NCBI GenBank assembly: GCA_036268875.1
Contig: DATATI010000021.1
Coordinates: 1 to 64,000 of the forward strand
DNA length: 64,000 nucleotides
Source of the DNA: Polyangia bacterium
Lineage (GTDB): Bacteria > Myxococcota_A > Polyangia > Fen-1088
Reading direction: 5' to 3'
Below, piece by piece: positions 1-9,457 of this stretch. The first letter of the stretch is position 1. Each line of letters opens with the position of its first letter. Position numbers and translations under genes: made by a program. The notes beneath the pieces were generated by a model. The model was given only the letters and a program-made list of their open reading frames with translations, was not told the origin of the DNA and did no database searches.

Positions 1-2456
1 GCCAGGTCTTCGCCCAGCTCTTCCAGGAAACCGGAGATCTCCGACGCCGACAGCGATTCGATGCGCCGGCGCAAACCCTCGGTCTCGTCGCGCAAGCGGG
101 CGGCGCGCCGGCGAAAACTGGCCAGCGTCGTGTGCAGCAAGATCACCTCGGCGCTTTGCTCGCGCAGGGCTTCGTCGCTGACCGGGCCGCCGTTGCTGCC
201 CACGTGCAGGTGAGGCGGCGACGGCAAGCGCGACGTTGCTTGCCGAATCTCCGTCTGCAGCGTGCTTTCGATGGTGGCCAGCGTGTGCAACTCGGCCTTC
301 AAATCGTCCTCGATCTCGCGCAGCTCGTCGGCGATGCGCGGATCGGCCAGCGCCGTCGGGAGATCGGAACCATTGGTGGGCACGGGAGGCGCGATCACCA
401 CGTTCGGTACCGCCTCGGTCTGCTGGCGCTCCAGGCTCAGGCGGGCGATCTCGCCTTCAAGGTAGCTGGCCCGGGCCTGCGCCTCGCTCACCTCGGCGCG
501 GGCGCGCGCCGACGCCATCCGATCCTCGTCGGAGACGCGCCGCAAAGACTCCAGTTCGCTGCGCAGACCGTCCCGCTCGCGCGTGGTGTCTTGCAGCTTG
601 CGGGCGGTCTCCTGCAACTGGGCGCCATCGCCATCAGCGGTGACCGACGCGGCCACCGTACGCTTCTCGTGCTCAAGGCGCAGAAGCTTTCCTTCCAGCT
701 CGGCCAGCCGCGAACGCCGCGCGCGATCGGCCTCTTCCAGCTCCTTGGCGCCCTTGCGCAGCGACGCCGCTTCGTTGGTCGCCGTCATCACCTTCGCCTC
801 GGCGGCTTTCAAGGCCTCTTCCAGTTCGTTGACCAGTGCGGTCTGTTCGGCCACCGACGTCTTGAGGCGCGTCAGCTCGTCGACGTGGGCACCGGCGGCG
901 CGGTGAAACTCTTCCAGCGTGCGCTCGCGCGCGGTGCGAGCGGCGATCAGCTCTTCCGACTGGCCGCGGCCGTTGTCGCCCGCCACCACGCGGGCGATGG
1001 CCACGCGCAGTTTTTCTTCCAGCTCGGCCAGGCGCCAGGTCAGATCCTGCTTTTCGCCTTCCAGACGGGCGATGCGCTCGTCGCGCGCCGACAGCGCCTC
1101 CTCACGCTCTTCCAGGCGGCGGGCCTCGGCATCGGCGGCGCGCATCCGATCCTGCAGCACACCCACCTCCCGTCGCTCGCGCGCCGCAGTCTCCTCGGCG
1201 CGGCGCAGGCGGGCCCGCAGATCTTCGGACTCTTCCTTGCGGTCGCGCTCGGCGGCGGCCACCGCCTCCAGACGCTGCTCGGCGGCGCTGGCCCGCGCTT
1301 CGGTCTCGGCCAAGACCGCGCGCAGGCGATCGGCGTCATCGCGAAGCGCGGCGTACTCGGCCAGCTGCGTACGGTTGGGCTCGGCATCGGTCGGCAGGCG
1401 CAGGCGCTGGGTCAGGACCGTCATCTCCTCGGCGGTCTTGCGGGTCAGTCCCAGCACCAGCTCGTCGGCATCGGCCAGGGCGCGGCGCAGCTTGGCGATC
1501 TCGCCGTCCAGCGCCGCGCGATCCTCCGCTGCCCGTCGCAGCCGGCCGCGTAGCTCTTCGATCTCCTCACCCTGGGCGCGGGTGATGCGCAACGCCGAGT
1601 CCGACTGCGCAGTGGCGTCGTCCACGCGCCGGCGCAGCTCGGCCACCCGGCCCTCGGCTTCTTCCAGACGCGAGCGCATGCGCCGCTCGGAATCTTCCAG
1701 CCGACGCTCGTTCGCCGACAGGCCGTCGGGCGCCGGCGTGCGCGGGCCGTTCGACGACGATTCGCCGCCAGCGGACAGCGACGCTTCCAGCGGCGCGAAC
1801 GGCACCTGGACCAGCGCATAGCCAAGCCCCAGCACCTCGTCGGTGCCGCCGACGGCCAGGTAGCGGGTGGCCGGCTCGGCGCCGCCATCGATGAGGCGCG
1901 AATCGACGTGCAGCTCCTGCGGCGCGCCTTCGAACTCGATCATGCCGAAGCCCAGGAACGGCGTCTGACCGAACATGCGCACCCGCGGAAAGTGCGCGCC
2001 CAGGGCGTCAGCGATTTCGTAGTAACCGACGCCGCCGTCGGCCAGCGCCGACGCCGCGCGAGCGCGATCGCCGTTGGCCACTGACACCACCAGACGACCG
2101 CCGTCGGCCAGCAGGCGTTTCCAGGCGCCGATGATCCCGGGCCGGCGAATCAGCGCCTCGGCATCGGGAACCATGATCAGATCGAACGTCTCGGCCAGCG
2201 GCGGCAGTTCGCCCAGCGTCGGCGTCAACCGCAAATCCAAGTTGGGCCGCCGCAAACGAGCGCGACCTTGCTCGATGGCCGCTGGGTCGGTATCGATGCC
2301 CACCACGCGCTCGGCGCCGTGGGTCAACAAATACTCGGCGCCAGCGCCGACGCCACAACCCACCTCCAGTACGCGCCGGCCGGCATAAACCGGCTCTAGA
2401 TACGCATAAAGGGGCAATCGGTGGCCGAGGGGATCTTTGTATAGACGTGCCGACAT
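1..2456 (-). CDS. SAM-dependent methyltransferase fused to a long coiled coil (3' end outside window)
   Basis: The frame opens at ATG 2456 and stays open to base 1, giving at least 818 residues with no stop. Residues 30-43 read LEVGCGVGAGAEYL, the glycine-rich SAM-binding motif I of class I methyltransferases, followed by VVGIDTD, the acidic end of strand beta 2. After roughly residue 250 the chain becomes almost purely charged and alpha-helical (runs of E, R, A and L such as RRLEEREEALSARDERIARL), a coiled coil of more than 500 residues. A minus-strand TATAGT at 2477-2472 would place a start site about ten bases before the ATG. Substrate is unknown. The fusion suggests a scaffolded or filament-associated methyltransferase, which is inference. 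The gene is divergent from rho. Coordinates assume ATG 2456; the C-terminus is not visible. Confidence 0.85.
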   Translation of the reverse strand, partial: MSARLYKDPLGHRLPLYAYLEPVYAGRRVLEVGCGVGAGAEYLLTHGAERVVGIDTDPAAIEQGRARLRRPNLDLRLTPTLGELPPLAETFDLIMVPDAEALIRRPGIIGAWKRLLADGGRLVVSVANGDRARAASALADGGVGYYEIADALGAHFPRVRMFGQTPFLGFGMIEFEGAPQELHVDSRLIDGGAEPATRYLAVGGTDEVLGLGYALVQVPFAPLEASLSAGGESSSNGPRTPAPDGLSANERRLEDSERRMRSRLEEAEGRVAELRRRVDDATAQSDSALRITRAQGEEIEELRGRLRRAAEDRAALDGEIAKLRRALADADELVLGLTRKTAEEMTVLTQRLRLPTDAEPNRTQLAEYAALRDDADRLRAVLAETEARASAAEQRLEAVAAAERDRKEESEDLRARLRRAEETAARERREVGVLQDRMRAADAEARRLEEREEALSARDERIARLEGEKQDLTWRLAELEEKLRVAIARVVAGDNGRGQSEELIAARTARERTLEEFHRAAGAHVDELTRLKTSVAEQTALVNELEEALKAAEAKVMTATNEAASLRKGAKELEEADRARRSRLAELEGKLLRLEHEKRTVAASVTADGDGAQLQETARKLQDTTRERDGLRSELESLRRVSDEDRMASARARAEVSEAQARASYLEGEIARLSLERQQTEAVPNVVIAPPVPTNGSDLPTALADPRIADELREIEDDLKAELHTLATIESTLQTEIRQATSRLPSPPHLHVGSNGGPVSDEALREQSAEVILLHTTLASFRRRAARLRDETEGLRRRIESLSASEISGFLEELGEDL

Positions 2457-2537
2457 GCTTCTTTGCGGCGGACTATACCCCAGAACGAATTCCGCTTTCG
2501 CCACCGACTGTATGACCTTTTGAGGGCGGATCGCCGC

Positions 2538-2566
2538 TTGACTCGAAAAGTATGGGTTATTACAAT
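2538..2566 (+). promoter_or_regulatory. Sigma-70 type promoter of rho
   Basis: TTGACT at 2538-2543 is followed after exactly 17 bases by TACAAT at 2561-2566. Each hexamer is one base off consensus and the spacer is ideal. Transcription would start near 2573, about 137 bases before the rho ATG. The surrounding 40 bases are clearly more A/T-rich than the rest of the window, which supports a real promoter. Confidence 0.7.
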
Positions 2567-2572
2567 TTTAGC

Positions 2573-2709
2573 GCTCGCTTCTTTCCGCCCGCAGACGTCG
2601 TGATCGGGAGACGCCGCGCTGGCGCTCGATCCGAAACCGCGTTCGCCGCCCGCCTTTGCTCCTTCCTTCTTTCGATCGCTCGCCCACCGCCTCACTGAAT
2701 TCACCTCCG
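2573..2709 (+). promoter_or_regulatory. Pyrimidine-rich untranslated leader of rho
   Basis: Between the predicted start site and the rho ATG lie about 137 bases without a convincing gene. The last 65 bases are dominated by C and T with few G, the composition expected of a Rho-utilisation site. Rho autoregulates through premature termination in its own leader in other bacteria; that this leader does the same is inference. A TTG at 2656 would extend Rho by 18 residues, but those residues match nothing in Rho. Confidence 0.35.
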
Positions 2710-3957
2710 ATGAATCTTGCCGACATCAAGCGCAAATCGATCACCGAGCTGTTCCAGCTCGCCGGCCAGCTCAATGTCGAGAGCGCGGGATCGCTGCGCC
2801 GTCAGGAGCTGATCTTCGCGCTTTTGAACGCTCACGCCGGCGCGCGCGGCGAGATCGTCGGCAGCGGCGTGCTGGAAACCCTGGTCGATGGATTCGGGTT
2901 CCTGCGCTCGCCCGACTACAACTATCTGCCCGGACCCGACGACATCTACGTGTCGCCGTCGCAGATCCGGCGGTTCAACCTGCGCACCGGCGACACGGTC
3001 TCGGGATCCATTCGCCCGCCCAAGGAATCCGAGCGCTACTTCGCCTTGCTGAAGGTCGATCAGATCAACTTTGCCCCGCCGGAAGAACAAGCGGACACGA
3101 TCTTCTTCGACAACCTGACGCCGCTGTACCCGAACCAGCGGCTCAATCTTGAGTATGACGCCAAGAACTTCTCGACCCGCATCGTCGATCTGCTGTGCCC
3201 GATCGGCAAAGGGCAGCGCTGCTTGATCGTCTCACCGCCGCGCGCCGGCAAGACCGTGTTGCTGCAGGACGTGGCCCACGCCATCGCCACCAACCACCCC
3301 GAGGTGACGTTGATGGTGCTGCTCATCGACGAACGGCCGGAAGAGGTCACCGACATGATCCGGTCGGTCAAGGGCGAGGTGGTCAGCTCGACCTTCGACG
3401 AGCCGGCGGCCCGCCACGTTCAGGTGGCGGAGATGGTGCTGGAGAAAGCCAAGCGACTGACCGAACACAAACGCGACGTGGTGATCCTGCTGGACTCGCT
3501 GACCCGGCTGGCCCGCGCGTACAACAGCATCGCGCCCACGTCGGGCAAGGTGCTATCGGGCGGCGTCGACGCCAACGCCCTGCAAAAGCCCAAGCGGTTC
3601 TTCGGCGCCGCCCGCAACATCGAAGAAGGCGGCTCGCTGACCATCGTGGCGACGGCCCTGATCGACACCGGGTCGCGAATGGACGACGTCATCTTCGAGG
3701 AGTTCAAGGGCACCGGCAACGCGGAGATCCACCTTGACCGCAAGCTGATGGAAAAACGCATCTTTCCCTGCCTGGACGTCAACAGGTCAGGCACGCGCAA
3801 GGAGGAGCTCCTGGCCAAGAACGGCGCCCTGGGCCGCATCTGGATCCTGCGCCAGCTTCTGCATCCGCTGGGCGTCATCGACGCCATGGAGTTTGTGCGC
3901 GACCGAATGGGCAAGACCGCATCCAACCAGGAGTTTCTCGACTCGATGTCGACCTAG
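2710..3957 (+). CDS. rho: Transcription termination factor Rho
   Basis: This is the hexameric RNA helicase that ends transcription at Rho-dependent sites. The 415-residue product begins [19 protein letters not shown], the usual Rho N-terminal domain, and follows the E. coli protein closely throughout. The RNA-binding domain contains [20 protein letters not shown] and [12 protein letters not shown] (about residues 60-100). Walker A is PPRAGKT near residue 176, and [13 protein letters not shown] and [15 protein letters not shown] are the catalytic and Walker B regions. [20 protein letters not shown] is the Q-loop/R-loop region. ATG 2710 was chosen because it restores the standard N-terminus. 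Length is typical (E. coli 419). rpmE and prfA follow on the same strand, a common arrangement. Confidence 0.98.
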   Translation: MNLADIKRKSITELFQLAGQLNVESAGSLRRQELIFALLNAHAGARGEIVGSGVLETLVDGFGFLRSPDYNYLPGPDDIYVSPSQIRRFNLRTGDTVSGSIRPPKESERYFALLKVDQINFAPPEEQADTIFFDNLTPLYPNQRLNLEYDAKNFSTRIVDLLCPIGKGQRCLIVSPPRAGKTVLLQDVAHAIATNHPEVTLMVLLIDERPEEVTDMIRSVKGEVVSSTFDEPAARHVQVAEMVLEKAKRLTEHKRDVVILLDSLTRLARAYNSIAPTSGKVLSGGVDANALQKPKRFFGAARNIEEGGSLTIVATALIDTGSRMDDVIFEEFKGTGNAEIHLDRKLMEKRIFPCLDVNRSGTRKEELLAKNGALGRIWILRQLLHPLGVIDAMEFVRDRMGKTASNQEFLDSMST

Positions 3958-4043
3958 AAACAGCAGTTTCGACCGAGGGCGCGCGGTCTTTGCTTGCGCC
4001 CGGGGCGAACCCCCCATATAAGAAGCGGTTTCCGAGGACCATC

Positions 4044-4265
4044 ATGGCGAAAAAAGGCATTCATCCCCAGTACAAGGCCGCCACCATCACCTGCGCGTGC
4101 GGCCATTCCGTCGAGACCTTCTCGACCCGCGGCACGTTCATGGTCGACATCTGCTCGAACTGCCATCCGTTCTATACCGGCAAGCAGAAGTTCGTCGACG
4201 CCGCCGGCCGCATCGAGCGCTTCCAAAAGAAGTACAACCGCCCGTCGTCCACGCCGCAATCCTGA
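4044..4265 (+). CDS. rpmE: 50S ribosomal protein L31
   Basis: A 73-residue protein starting [17 protein letters not shown], with the family signature [18 protein letters not shown]. Cysteines 17, 19, 37 and 40 (CAC and CSNC) are all present, so this is the zinc-binding (C+) form of L31 rather than the zinc-free paralogue used under zinc starvation. ATG 4044 is preceded by GAGG at 4034-4037. The upstream in-frame extension from 3990 has no similarity to L31 and was dropped. It sits between rho and prfA, so it is probably co-transcribed or has a promoter in the 86-base gap after rho. Confidence 0.97.
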   Translation: MAKKGIHPQYKAATITCACGHSVETFSTRGTFMVDICSNCHPFYTGKQKFVDAAGRIERFQKKYNRPSSTPQS

Positions 4266-4336
4266 GACGGAAGCTGCGCCCGCCAGCGAGGCGACCACCG
4301 TTCGTCTGGTCCGCGCGCTGAAGGCCGTGCCCCGCG

Positions 4337-5428
4337 ATGCTTGACGACCTCTTGCTGAGAAAGTTGGCCGCGGTCGAGCTGCGCTTTGAAGAGCTGTCGG
4401 CGAAGCTGGCCGATCCGATCGTGCTGGCCAACCGCCAGCTGATGCAAAAGCACAGCAAGGAGCACTCCGATCTCCGCGAATTGATGGAGGCGCTGCGCGA
4501 TCACCGCGAGATCGTCAAGCGGGTGGCCGAGGCGCGCGAGCTGCAAAAAGATCCGGAGATGCGCGAGCTGGCCCGGCAGGAAGAAAACCAGCTGGCCGGC
4601 GAACAAGAACGACTTGAGCAGCGCATGACCTTGCTGCTGCTGCCCAAGGATCCCAACGACGAAAAGAACATCCTGCTGGAGATCCGGGCTGGCACCGGCG
4701 GCGAAGAGGCGGCGCTGTTCGCCGCCGATTTATTCCGCATGTACACCCGTTTTGCCGAGCGGCGCCGGTTCGCTGTCGAGATCCTGTCGATGTCCAGCGC
4801 CTCGGCCGGCGGCATCCGCGAGGTGGTGGCCGGGATCTCCGGGCGCGGCGCCTTCTCGCAGCTGAAGTACGAATCGGGCGTGCACCGGGTGCAGCGCGTG
4901 CCCGCCACTGAAGCCCAGGGCCGCATCCACACCTCGACGGCGACCGTCGCGGTGATGCCCGAGGTGGAAGACGTGGAGATCGAGATCGATCCCAAAGATC
5001 TGAAGATCGACGTCATGCGCTCGGGCGGACCGGGGGGTCAGTCGGTGAACACCACCGACTCGGCGGTGCGCATCCACCACCTTCCGAGCGGCCTCATCGT
5101 CCACTGCCAGCAGGAAAAATCGCAGCACAAGAACAAGGCCATGGCCATGAAGCTGTTGCGGGCCAAGCTGTACGACATCGAAGAAGAAAAGCGCCAGACC
5201 GCCGAGCGCGACGCCCGCCGCAGCCAGATCGGCTCGGGCGATCGCTCGGAGAAAATTCGCACCTACAATTTCCCGCAGGACCGCCTGACCGATCACCGCA
5301 TCGGCCTGACCAAGCACAACCTGCCGGGGATCCTGGACGGCGATCTGAACGACGTCATCGAAAGCCTGCGGGCGCATTTTCAAGCCGAAGCGCTGAAGCA
5401 ATCGGCCGGCGACGCGCCGCCGAACTGA
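4337..5428 (+). CDS. prfA: Peptide chain release factor 1
   Basis: The 363-residue protein releases finished peptides at UAA and UAG codons. The RF1-type codon-reading tripeptide PAT is at residues 189-191 ([16 protein letters not shown]), which separates it from RF2, where SPF occurs. The peptidyl-hydrolysis motif GGQ is at 233-235, with the usual [11 protein letters not shown] after it. Length matches RF1 (about 360). The conserved C-terminal part [20 protein letters not shown] is intact. In many genomes the GGQ methyltransferase gene prmC follows prfA; here a D-2-hydroxyacid dehydrogenase follows after 27 bases. Confidence 0.97.
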   Translation: MLDDLLLRKLAAVELRFEELSAKLADPIVLANRQLMQKHSKEHSDLRELMEALRDHREIVKRVAEARELQKDPEMRELARQEENQLAGEQERLEQRMTLLLLPKDPNDEKNILLEIRAGTGGEEAALFAADLFRMYTRFAERRRFAVEILSMSSASAGGIREVVAGISGRGAFSQLKYESGVHRVQRVPATEAQGRIHTSTATVAVMPEVEDVEIEIDPKDLKIDVMRSGGPGGQSVNTTDSAVRIHHLPSGLIVHCQQEKSQHKNKAMAMKLLRAKLYDIEEEKRQTAERDARRSQIGSGDRSEKIRTYNFPQDRLTDHRIGLTKHNLPGILDGDLNDVIESLRAHFQAEALKQSAGDAPPN

Positions 5429-5455
5429 TTCGTCGACGAAAGCCAGACGAAGCGG

Positions 5456-6415
5456 ATGCGGATCGTTCTGCTGGACAGCTTCGCGGCGGATCAAGGCCAG
5501 CCTGCCTGGGGGGAATTGGCGGCCCTGGGCGACGTTGTGCCTTATGCCCGCACGGCGCCGGAGCAGGTGATCGCGCGCTGTCAGGGCGCGGACGCGGTGC
5601 TGACCAACAAGGTGGAGATCAAAGCGGCGGTGATGGCGGCCTTGCCGTCGCTGCGCTACATCGGCGTCGTCGCCACCGGCACGAACATGGTCGATCTGGC
5701 GGCGGCCGGCGCGCGCGGGATCGCGGTGACCAACGTGCCGGCGTACGCCTCTGATTCGGCCGCGCAGCTGGTTTTCGCGCTGCTCCTGCACTTCACCCAC
5801 GACGTGGCCGGACACAGCGCCGACGTGAAGGCCGGCCGCTGGGCGGGGGCGCCTGACTTCTGTTTCTTTCGCCAGCCTCTGATCGAACTGGCGGACAAGA
5901 CCTTGGTCGTGGTCGGCAGCGGCCACATCGGACGCGCCGTCGGACGTATCGGGGCGGCCTTCGGGATGCGCGTCCTGCCGGCGGCGGTGCCGGGTTCGCC
6001 GTCGACCGAGGGGCGGGTGCCGTTGAGAGAAGCCCTGGCGGCTGGCGACGTCATCACCCTGCACTGCCCGTTGACGGCGAGCACGCGGGGGATGGTGAAC
6101 GCGGACTTTCTCGGCGCGATGAAGACCGACGCTATCTTGATCAATGCCGGACGCGGCGCTTTGATCGACGACGGCGCTTTGATCGCCGCGCTTTCTGCGG
6201 GGCGGCTGCGCGGCGTGGGTCTGGACGTGCTGCAGACCGAACCGCCGCCGGCCGATCACCCGCTGACCAACCCGCAGGCGCCGTGGGCGGCGCGCGTCGC
6301 CATCACACCGCACATTGCCTGGGGCACGGTCGAGGCGCGCCAGCGCATTCGTGACGAAGTGACGAAGAACCTGGCGGCGTTTATCGCTGGCCAGCATCGC
6401 AATAGAGTCGTCTAG
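5456..6415 (+). CDS. D-2-hydroxyacid dehydrogenase (glycerate dehydrogenase/hydroxypyruvate reductase-like)
   Basis: A 319-residue NAD(P)-dependent oxidoreductase that interconverts 2-oxoacids and D-2-hydroxyacids. The nucleotide-binding loop is [10 protein letters not shown] near residue 161. The catalytic trio is visible: Arg in NAGRGALID, Glu in VLQTEPPP and His in TPHIAWG. The substrate-binding N-terminal half contains [19 protein letters not shown]. The closest textbook relatives by motif are glycerate dehydrogenases, but the exact substrate cannot be read from sequence. It starts at ATG 5456, 27 bases after prfA, and ends 7 bases before the copper ATPase, so the three may share a transcript. 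Confidence 0.9.
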   Translation: MRIVLLDSFAADQGQPAWGELAALGDVVPYARTAPEQVIARCQGADAVLTNKVEIKAAVMAALPSLRYIGVVATGTNMVDLAAAGARGIAVTNVPAYASDSAAQLVFALLLHFTHDVAGHSADVKAGRWAGAPDFCFFRQPLIELADKTLVVVGSGHIGRAVGRIGAAFGMRVLPAAVPGSPSTEGRVPLREALAAGDVITLHCPLTASTRGMVNADFLGAMKTDAILINAGRGALIDDGALIAALSAGRLRGVGLDVLQTEPPPADHPLTNPQAPWAARVAITPHIAWGTVEARQRIRDEVTKNLAAFIAGQHRNRVV

Positions 6416-6422
6416 ACCCGCC

Positions 6423-8792
6423 ATGGATCATCAGCACCCGCCCGAGCCGCCCCGTCGTATCAGCAAGCTGCGAGTCGCGCCCGGCGGCGAAACGGCGCGC
6501 GATCCGGTGTGCGGGATGATCATCCCCGTCGCCGAGGCGGCCGGCCAGCAGGTACACGAAGGGGTGACGTACTATTTTTGCAACCCCGGCTGCCTGGAAA
6601 AATTCCGCCGCGATCCCGCGCGATACGTGAACGCCACGGCGGCGCCCGAACCGATGACGGCCGGCGTCTCCAGCGGCGCTGCCGGCCCAGCGGCGTACAC
6701 CTGTCCCATGCATTCTGAGGTCCTCCGCGATCGTCCCGGGCCTTGCCCGATCTGCGGCATGGCCCTCGAGCCGCGGCAGATAACCATCGACGAAGGCCCG
6801 AGCCCCGAGCTTGTCGACATGACCCGGCGATTCTGGTTCGCCGCCGCCCTGTCTTTGCCGCTGCTGATCATCGACATGGCCAAGTTGTGGCAAGACCAAC
6901 CGTGGTTGCAGGTCTTGCTGGCAACGCCGGTGGTGCTGGGCGCCGGCTGGCCTTTGCTGAAACGCGCCTGGGCGTCGGTGGTCGGCCGCCGGCCCAACAT
7001 GTTCACGCTGATTGGCCTCGGCACTGGCGCGGCGTTCGCATTCAGCGCGGTGGCCTGGCTGTTCCCGCATCGTTTGCCGGCGACGTTCGCCATGCACGGC
7101 AATGGCGGCCACCCGCCGCTTTACTTCGAATCGGCGGCGGTGATCACCACGCTGGTGCTTTTGGGCCAGGTGTTGGAACTGCGCGCGCGCGGCGCCACCG
7201 GCGGCGCCATCCGCGCGCTTTTGGGGCTGGCGCCGAAGACCGCGCGGGTGATTCAACCGACCGGCGGCGAGACCGACGTCGCGCTGACCGATGTTCATCC
7301 GGGCGATCTGCTGCGCGTGCGTCCAGGCGAACGCGTGCCCACCGACGGCATGGTCATCGAAGGGCGAAGCGCAGTCGACGAATCTATGCTGTCCGGCGAA
7401 CCCTTGCCGGTGGCCAAGGCGCCGGGGGCGCGGGTCATCGGCGCCACCATCAACGGCAGCGGCGGCTTCGTCATGCGCGCCGACCGCGTCGGCGCCGACA
7501 GCGTCCTCGGCCAGATCGTCCGCCTGGTGACCGAAGCCCAGCGCAGCCGTGCCCCCATTCAACGGCTGGCCGATCGGGTGTCGGCGGTGTTCGTGCCGGC
7601 GGTGGTGGCGGTAGCGGTGCTGGCCTTCGTCGGCTGGTGGCTGCTGCCGGGCGCACCGGAGCCGCGTCTGGCGCACGCGCTGGTGGCGGCGGTGTCGGTG
7701 TTGATCATCGCCTGCCCGTGCGCGCTGGGCCTGGCCACGCCGATGTCTATCATGGTGGCGGCCGGCCGAGGGGCCAGCGCCGGTGTGTTGATCAAGAACG
7801 CCGAGACGCTGGAACGTCTGGCCACGGTCGACACGCTGGTGTTGGACAAGACCGGCACGCTGACCGAGGGCAAGCCGCGCCTGGCGACGATCAAAGGCGC
7901 GGGCGTCAGCGACGGCGAGCTGGTGCGCCTGGCCGCCACGGTCGAGCGCGGCAGCGAGCACCCGCTGGCCGGCGCACTGGTCAGCGCCGCCCAGGAGCGC
8001 GGCATCACCCTGACCGCCACGCAGGAATGGGAAGCCGTCCCCGGCAAAGGCGTGATCGGTTCGGTCGAAGGCCGACGGGTGGCGGTGGGCAGCCGCGCGC
8101 TGCTAGACGAATTGAAGATCGACGTCGGATCGTTGCGCCTGGACGCCGAAGCGTTGCGCGCCGACGGCCAGACCGTGGTCTTCGTGGCGGTGGCGGCGCG
8201 GGTGGTCGGCTTGCTGGGCATCGCCGATCAGGTTCGCCCGACCAGCGCGGCGGCGCTGCAGACCCTGCGCGCGCAGGGCCTGCGCATCATCATGTTGACC
8301 GGCGACAGCCGCGGCACCGCTGACGTGGTGGCGCGCAAGCTGGGCATCACCGACGTGCGCGCCGAGCTCTTGCCGGCGCAGAAAGCGGAAGAGGTGCGCC
8401 GCCTGCAAAGCAGCGGCGCGGTGGTGGCCATGGCCGGCGACGGCGTGAACGACGCGCCGGCGCTGGCCGCGGCGGCGGTCGGGATCGCCATGGGCTCGGG
8501 CGCCGACGTGGCGATGGAGAGCGCGGGCATCACCCTGGTCAAAAGCGATCTGGCCGGCGTGGTGCGGGCGCGGGTGCTGGCCCAGGCCACCATGCGCAAC
8601 ATTCGCCAGAACCTGTGGCTCGCGTTCGTTTACAACGCGCTCGGAATCCCGCTGGCGGCCGGGGCGCTGTATCCGCTGTTCGGCCTGGTGCTGGGACCGA
8701 TGGTGGCCAGCGCGGCGATGTCGCTGTCGTCGGTGTCGGTGATCGCCAACGCGCTACGCCTGCGTTCGCTGTCCTTGGTCGAAAAACCATAA
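6423..8792 (+). CDS. copA: Copper-translocating P1B-type ATPase with YHS and heavy-metal-binding N-terminus
   Basis: A 789-residue inner-membrane pump that exports Cu(I). Residues about 24-60 form a YHS domain ([21 protein letters not shown]). A second cysteine module follows ([20 protein letters not shown]). These replace the HMA domains of classical CopA. The membrane metal site CPC is at 431-433. The phosphorylated Asp is D475 in [18 protein letters not shown] and [11 protein letters not shown] complete the catalytic core. Class P1B-1 (copper) is indicated by YN in [11 protein letters not shown] and by [14 protein letters not shown] in the last helices. It starts at ATG 6423. A YtkA-like lipoprotein and cytochromes lie downstream. 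Copper specificity is from family motifs, not from an experiment. Confidence 0.93.
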   Translation: MDHQHPPEPPRRISKLRVAPGGETARDPVCGMIIPVAEAAGQQVHEGVTYYFCNPGCLEKFRRDPARYVNATAAPEPMTAGVSSGAAGPAAYTCPMHSEVLRDRPGPCPICGMALEPRQITIDEGPSPELVDMTRRFWFAAALSLPLLIIDMAKLWQDQPWLQVLLATPVVLGAGWPLLKRAWASVVGRRPNMFTLIGLGTGAAFAFSAVAWLFPHRLPATFAMHGNGGHPPLYFESAAVITTLVLLGQVLELRARGATGGAIRALLGLAPKTARVIQPTGGETDVALTDVHPGDLLRVRPGERVPTDGMVIEGRSAVDESMLSGEPLPVAKAPGARVIGATINGSGGFVMRADRVGADSVLGQIVRLVTEAQRSRAPIQRLADRVSAVFVPAVVAVAVLAFVGWWLLPGAPEPRLAHALVAAVSVLIIACPCALGLATPMSIMVAAGRGASAGVLIKNAETLERLATVDTLVLDKTGTLTEGKPRLATIKGAGVSDGELVRLAATVERGSEHPLAGALVSAAQERGITLTATQEWEAVPGKGVIGSVEGRRVAVGSRALLDELKIDVGSLRLDAEALRADGQTVVFVAVAARVVGLLGIADQVRPTSAAALQTLRAQGLRIIMLTGDSRGTADVVARKLGITDVRAELLPAQKAEEVRRLQSSGAVVAMAGDGVNDAPALAAAAVGIAMGSGADVAMESAGITLVKSDLAGVVRARVLAQATMRNIRQNLWLAFVYNALGIPLAAGALYPLFGLVLGPMVASAAMSLSSVSVIANALRLRSLSLVEKP

Positions 8793-8884
8793 CGTCCCGG
8801 GCGCGCCGTTCGTACGGATGACGGGGAAAGCCGGACCGCGGGCGCCTCGCGGCCGAAAGCGCTAGACTAAAAAATGGTGTAGCC

Positions 8885-9436
8885 ATGCAAAGCAAGAAAA
8901 ACGGAACCTTGGCGATACGGGTCTTGGTGGGCGTTTTCTCGGCAGGCTGGCTCGCCGGTTGCGGCGGTTCGAGCACCAGCAACGATGCCGACAGCAACGC
9001 GCAGTTCCTGTCGTGCCTGGAGGCGCACAAGGATACCGGCGTGATGCCGTACGTGCCCGACACCAAGGTGCCTTCCAGCGGCGGGACCTTCGAGGTGACG
9101 CTGGTGCAAAGCCACCCCGGGACCGCCGCCGACAGCAGCGCGCCCGGCCCGGAGGTCAAGGGCGACAACACCTGGCAAGTGGCCATCGCCGACATGGGCG
9201 GCGCGCCCGTCGACGGCGTCGCCATGAGCGTCTCGCCATTCATGCCCGACCATCAACACGGGACCAGCGTCGTCCCGGGCGTCACCGCCCAAAGCGGCGG
9301 CAATTATCAGATCTCGCCGCTGTATCTTTTCATGTCGGGTTACTGGGAGATCACCGTCAACCTGACCCCGCCCGCCGCCGCCGGCACGACCGCCGGCCCC
9401 CATGAGACCGCGCTGTTCAAAGTCTGCATTCCTTAG
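8885..9436 (+). CDS. YtkA/FixH-like lipoprotein
   Basis: A 183-residue secreted lipoprotein. The signal peptide MQSKKNGTLAIRVLVG ends in the lipobox LAGC, placing the lipidated cysteine near residue 26. The mature part has the pattern of YtkA-like immunoglobulin-fold domains: GGTFEVTLVQ, DGVAMSVSPFMPDHQHGT and LYLFMSGYWEITVNL. The Met/His-rich stretch MPDHQHG could bind copper, as proposed for some relatives. It begins 92 bases after the copper ATPase on the same strand, so a link to copper handling is reasonable but inferred. TAGACT at 8863-8868 could be a -10 element, without a good -35. Confidence 0.75.
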   Translation: MQSKKNGTLAIRVLVGVFSAGWLAGCGGSSTSNDADSNAQFLSCLEAHKDTGVMPYVPDTKVPSSGGTFEVTLVQSHPGTAADSSAPGPEVKGDNTWQVAIADMGGAPVDGVAMSVSPFMPDHQHGTSVVPGVTAQSGGNYQISPLYLFMSGYWEITVNLTPPAAAGTTAGPHETALFKVCIP

Positions 9437-9457
9437 CTCGCGGCTATCAGCGCTCTG

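Noticed and set aside
132..1553. A 473-codon open frame on the plus strand opposite the coiled-coil gene
   Set aside because: Its product is Arg/Gly/Gln-rich without any family pattern, the mirror image of Ala/Glu/Leu codons on the other strand. The minus frame has a methyltransferase motif and consistent coiled coil.
3976..4012. GGGCGC/GCGCCC stem between rho and rpmE as a terminator
   Set aside because: No T tract follows and short GC stems are common by chance here; too weak to list.
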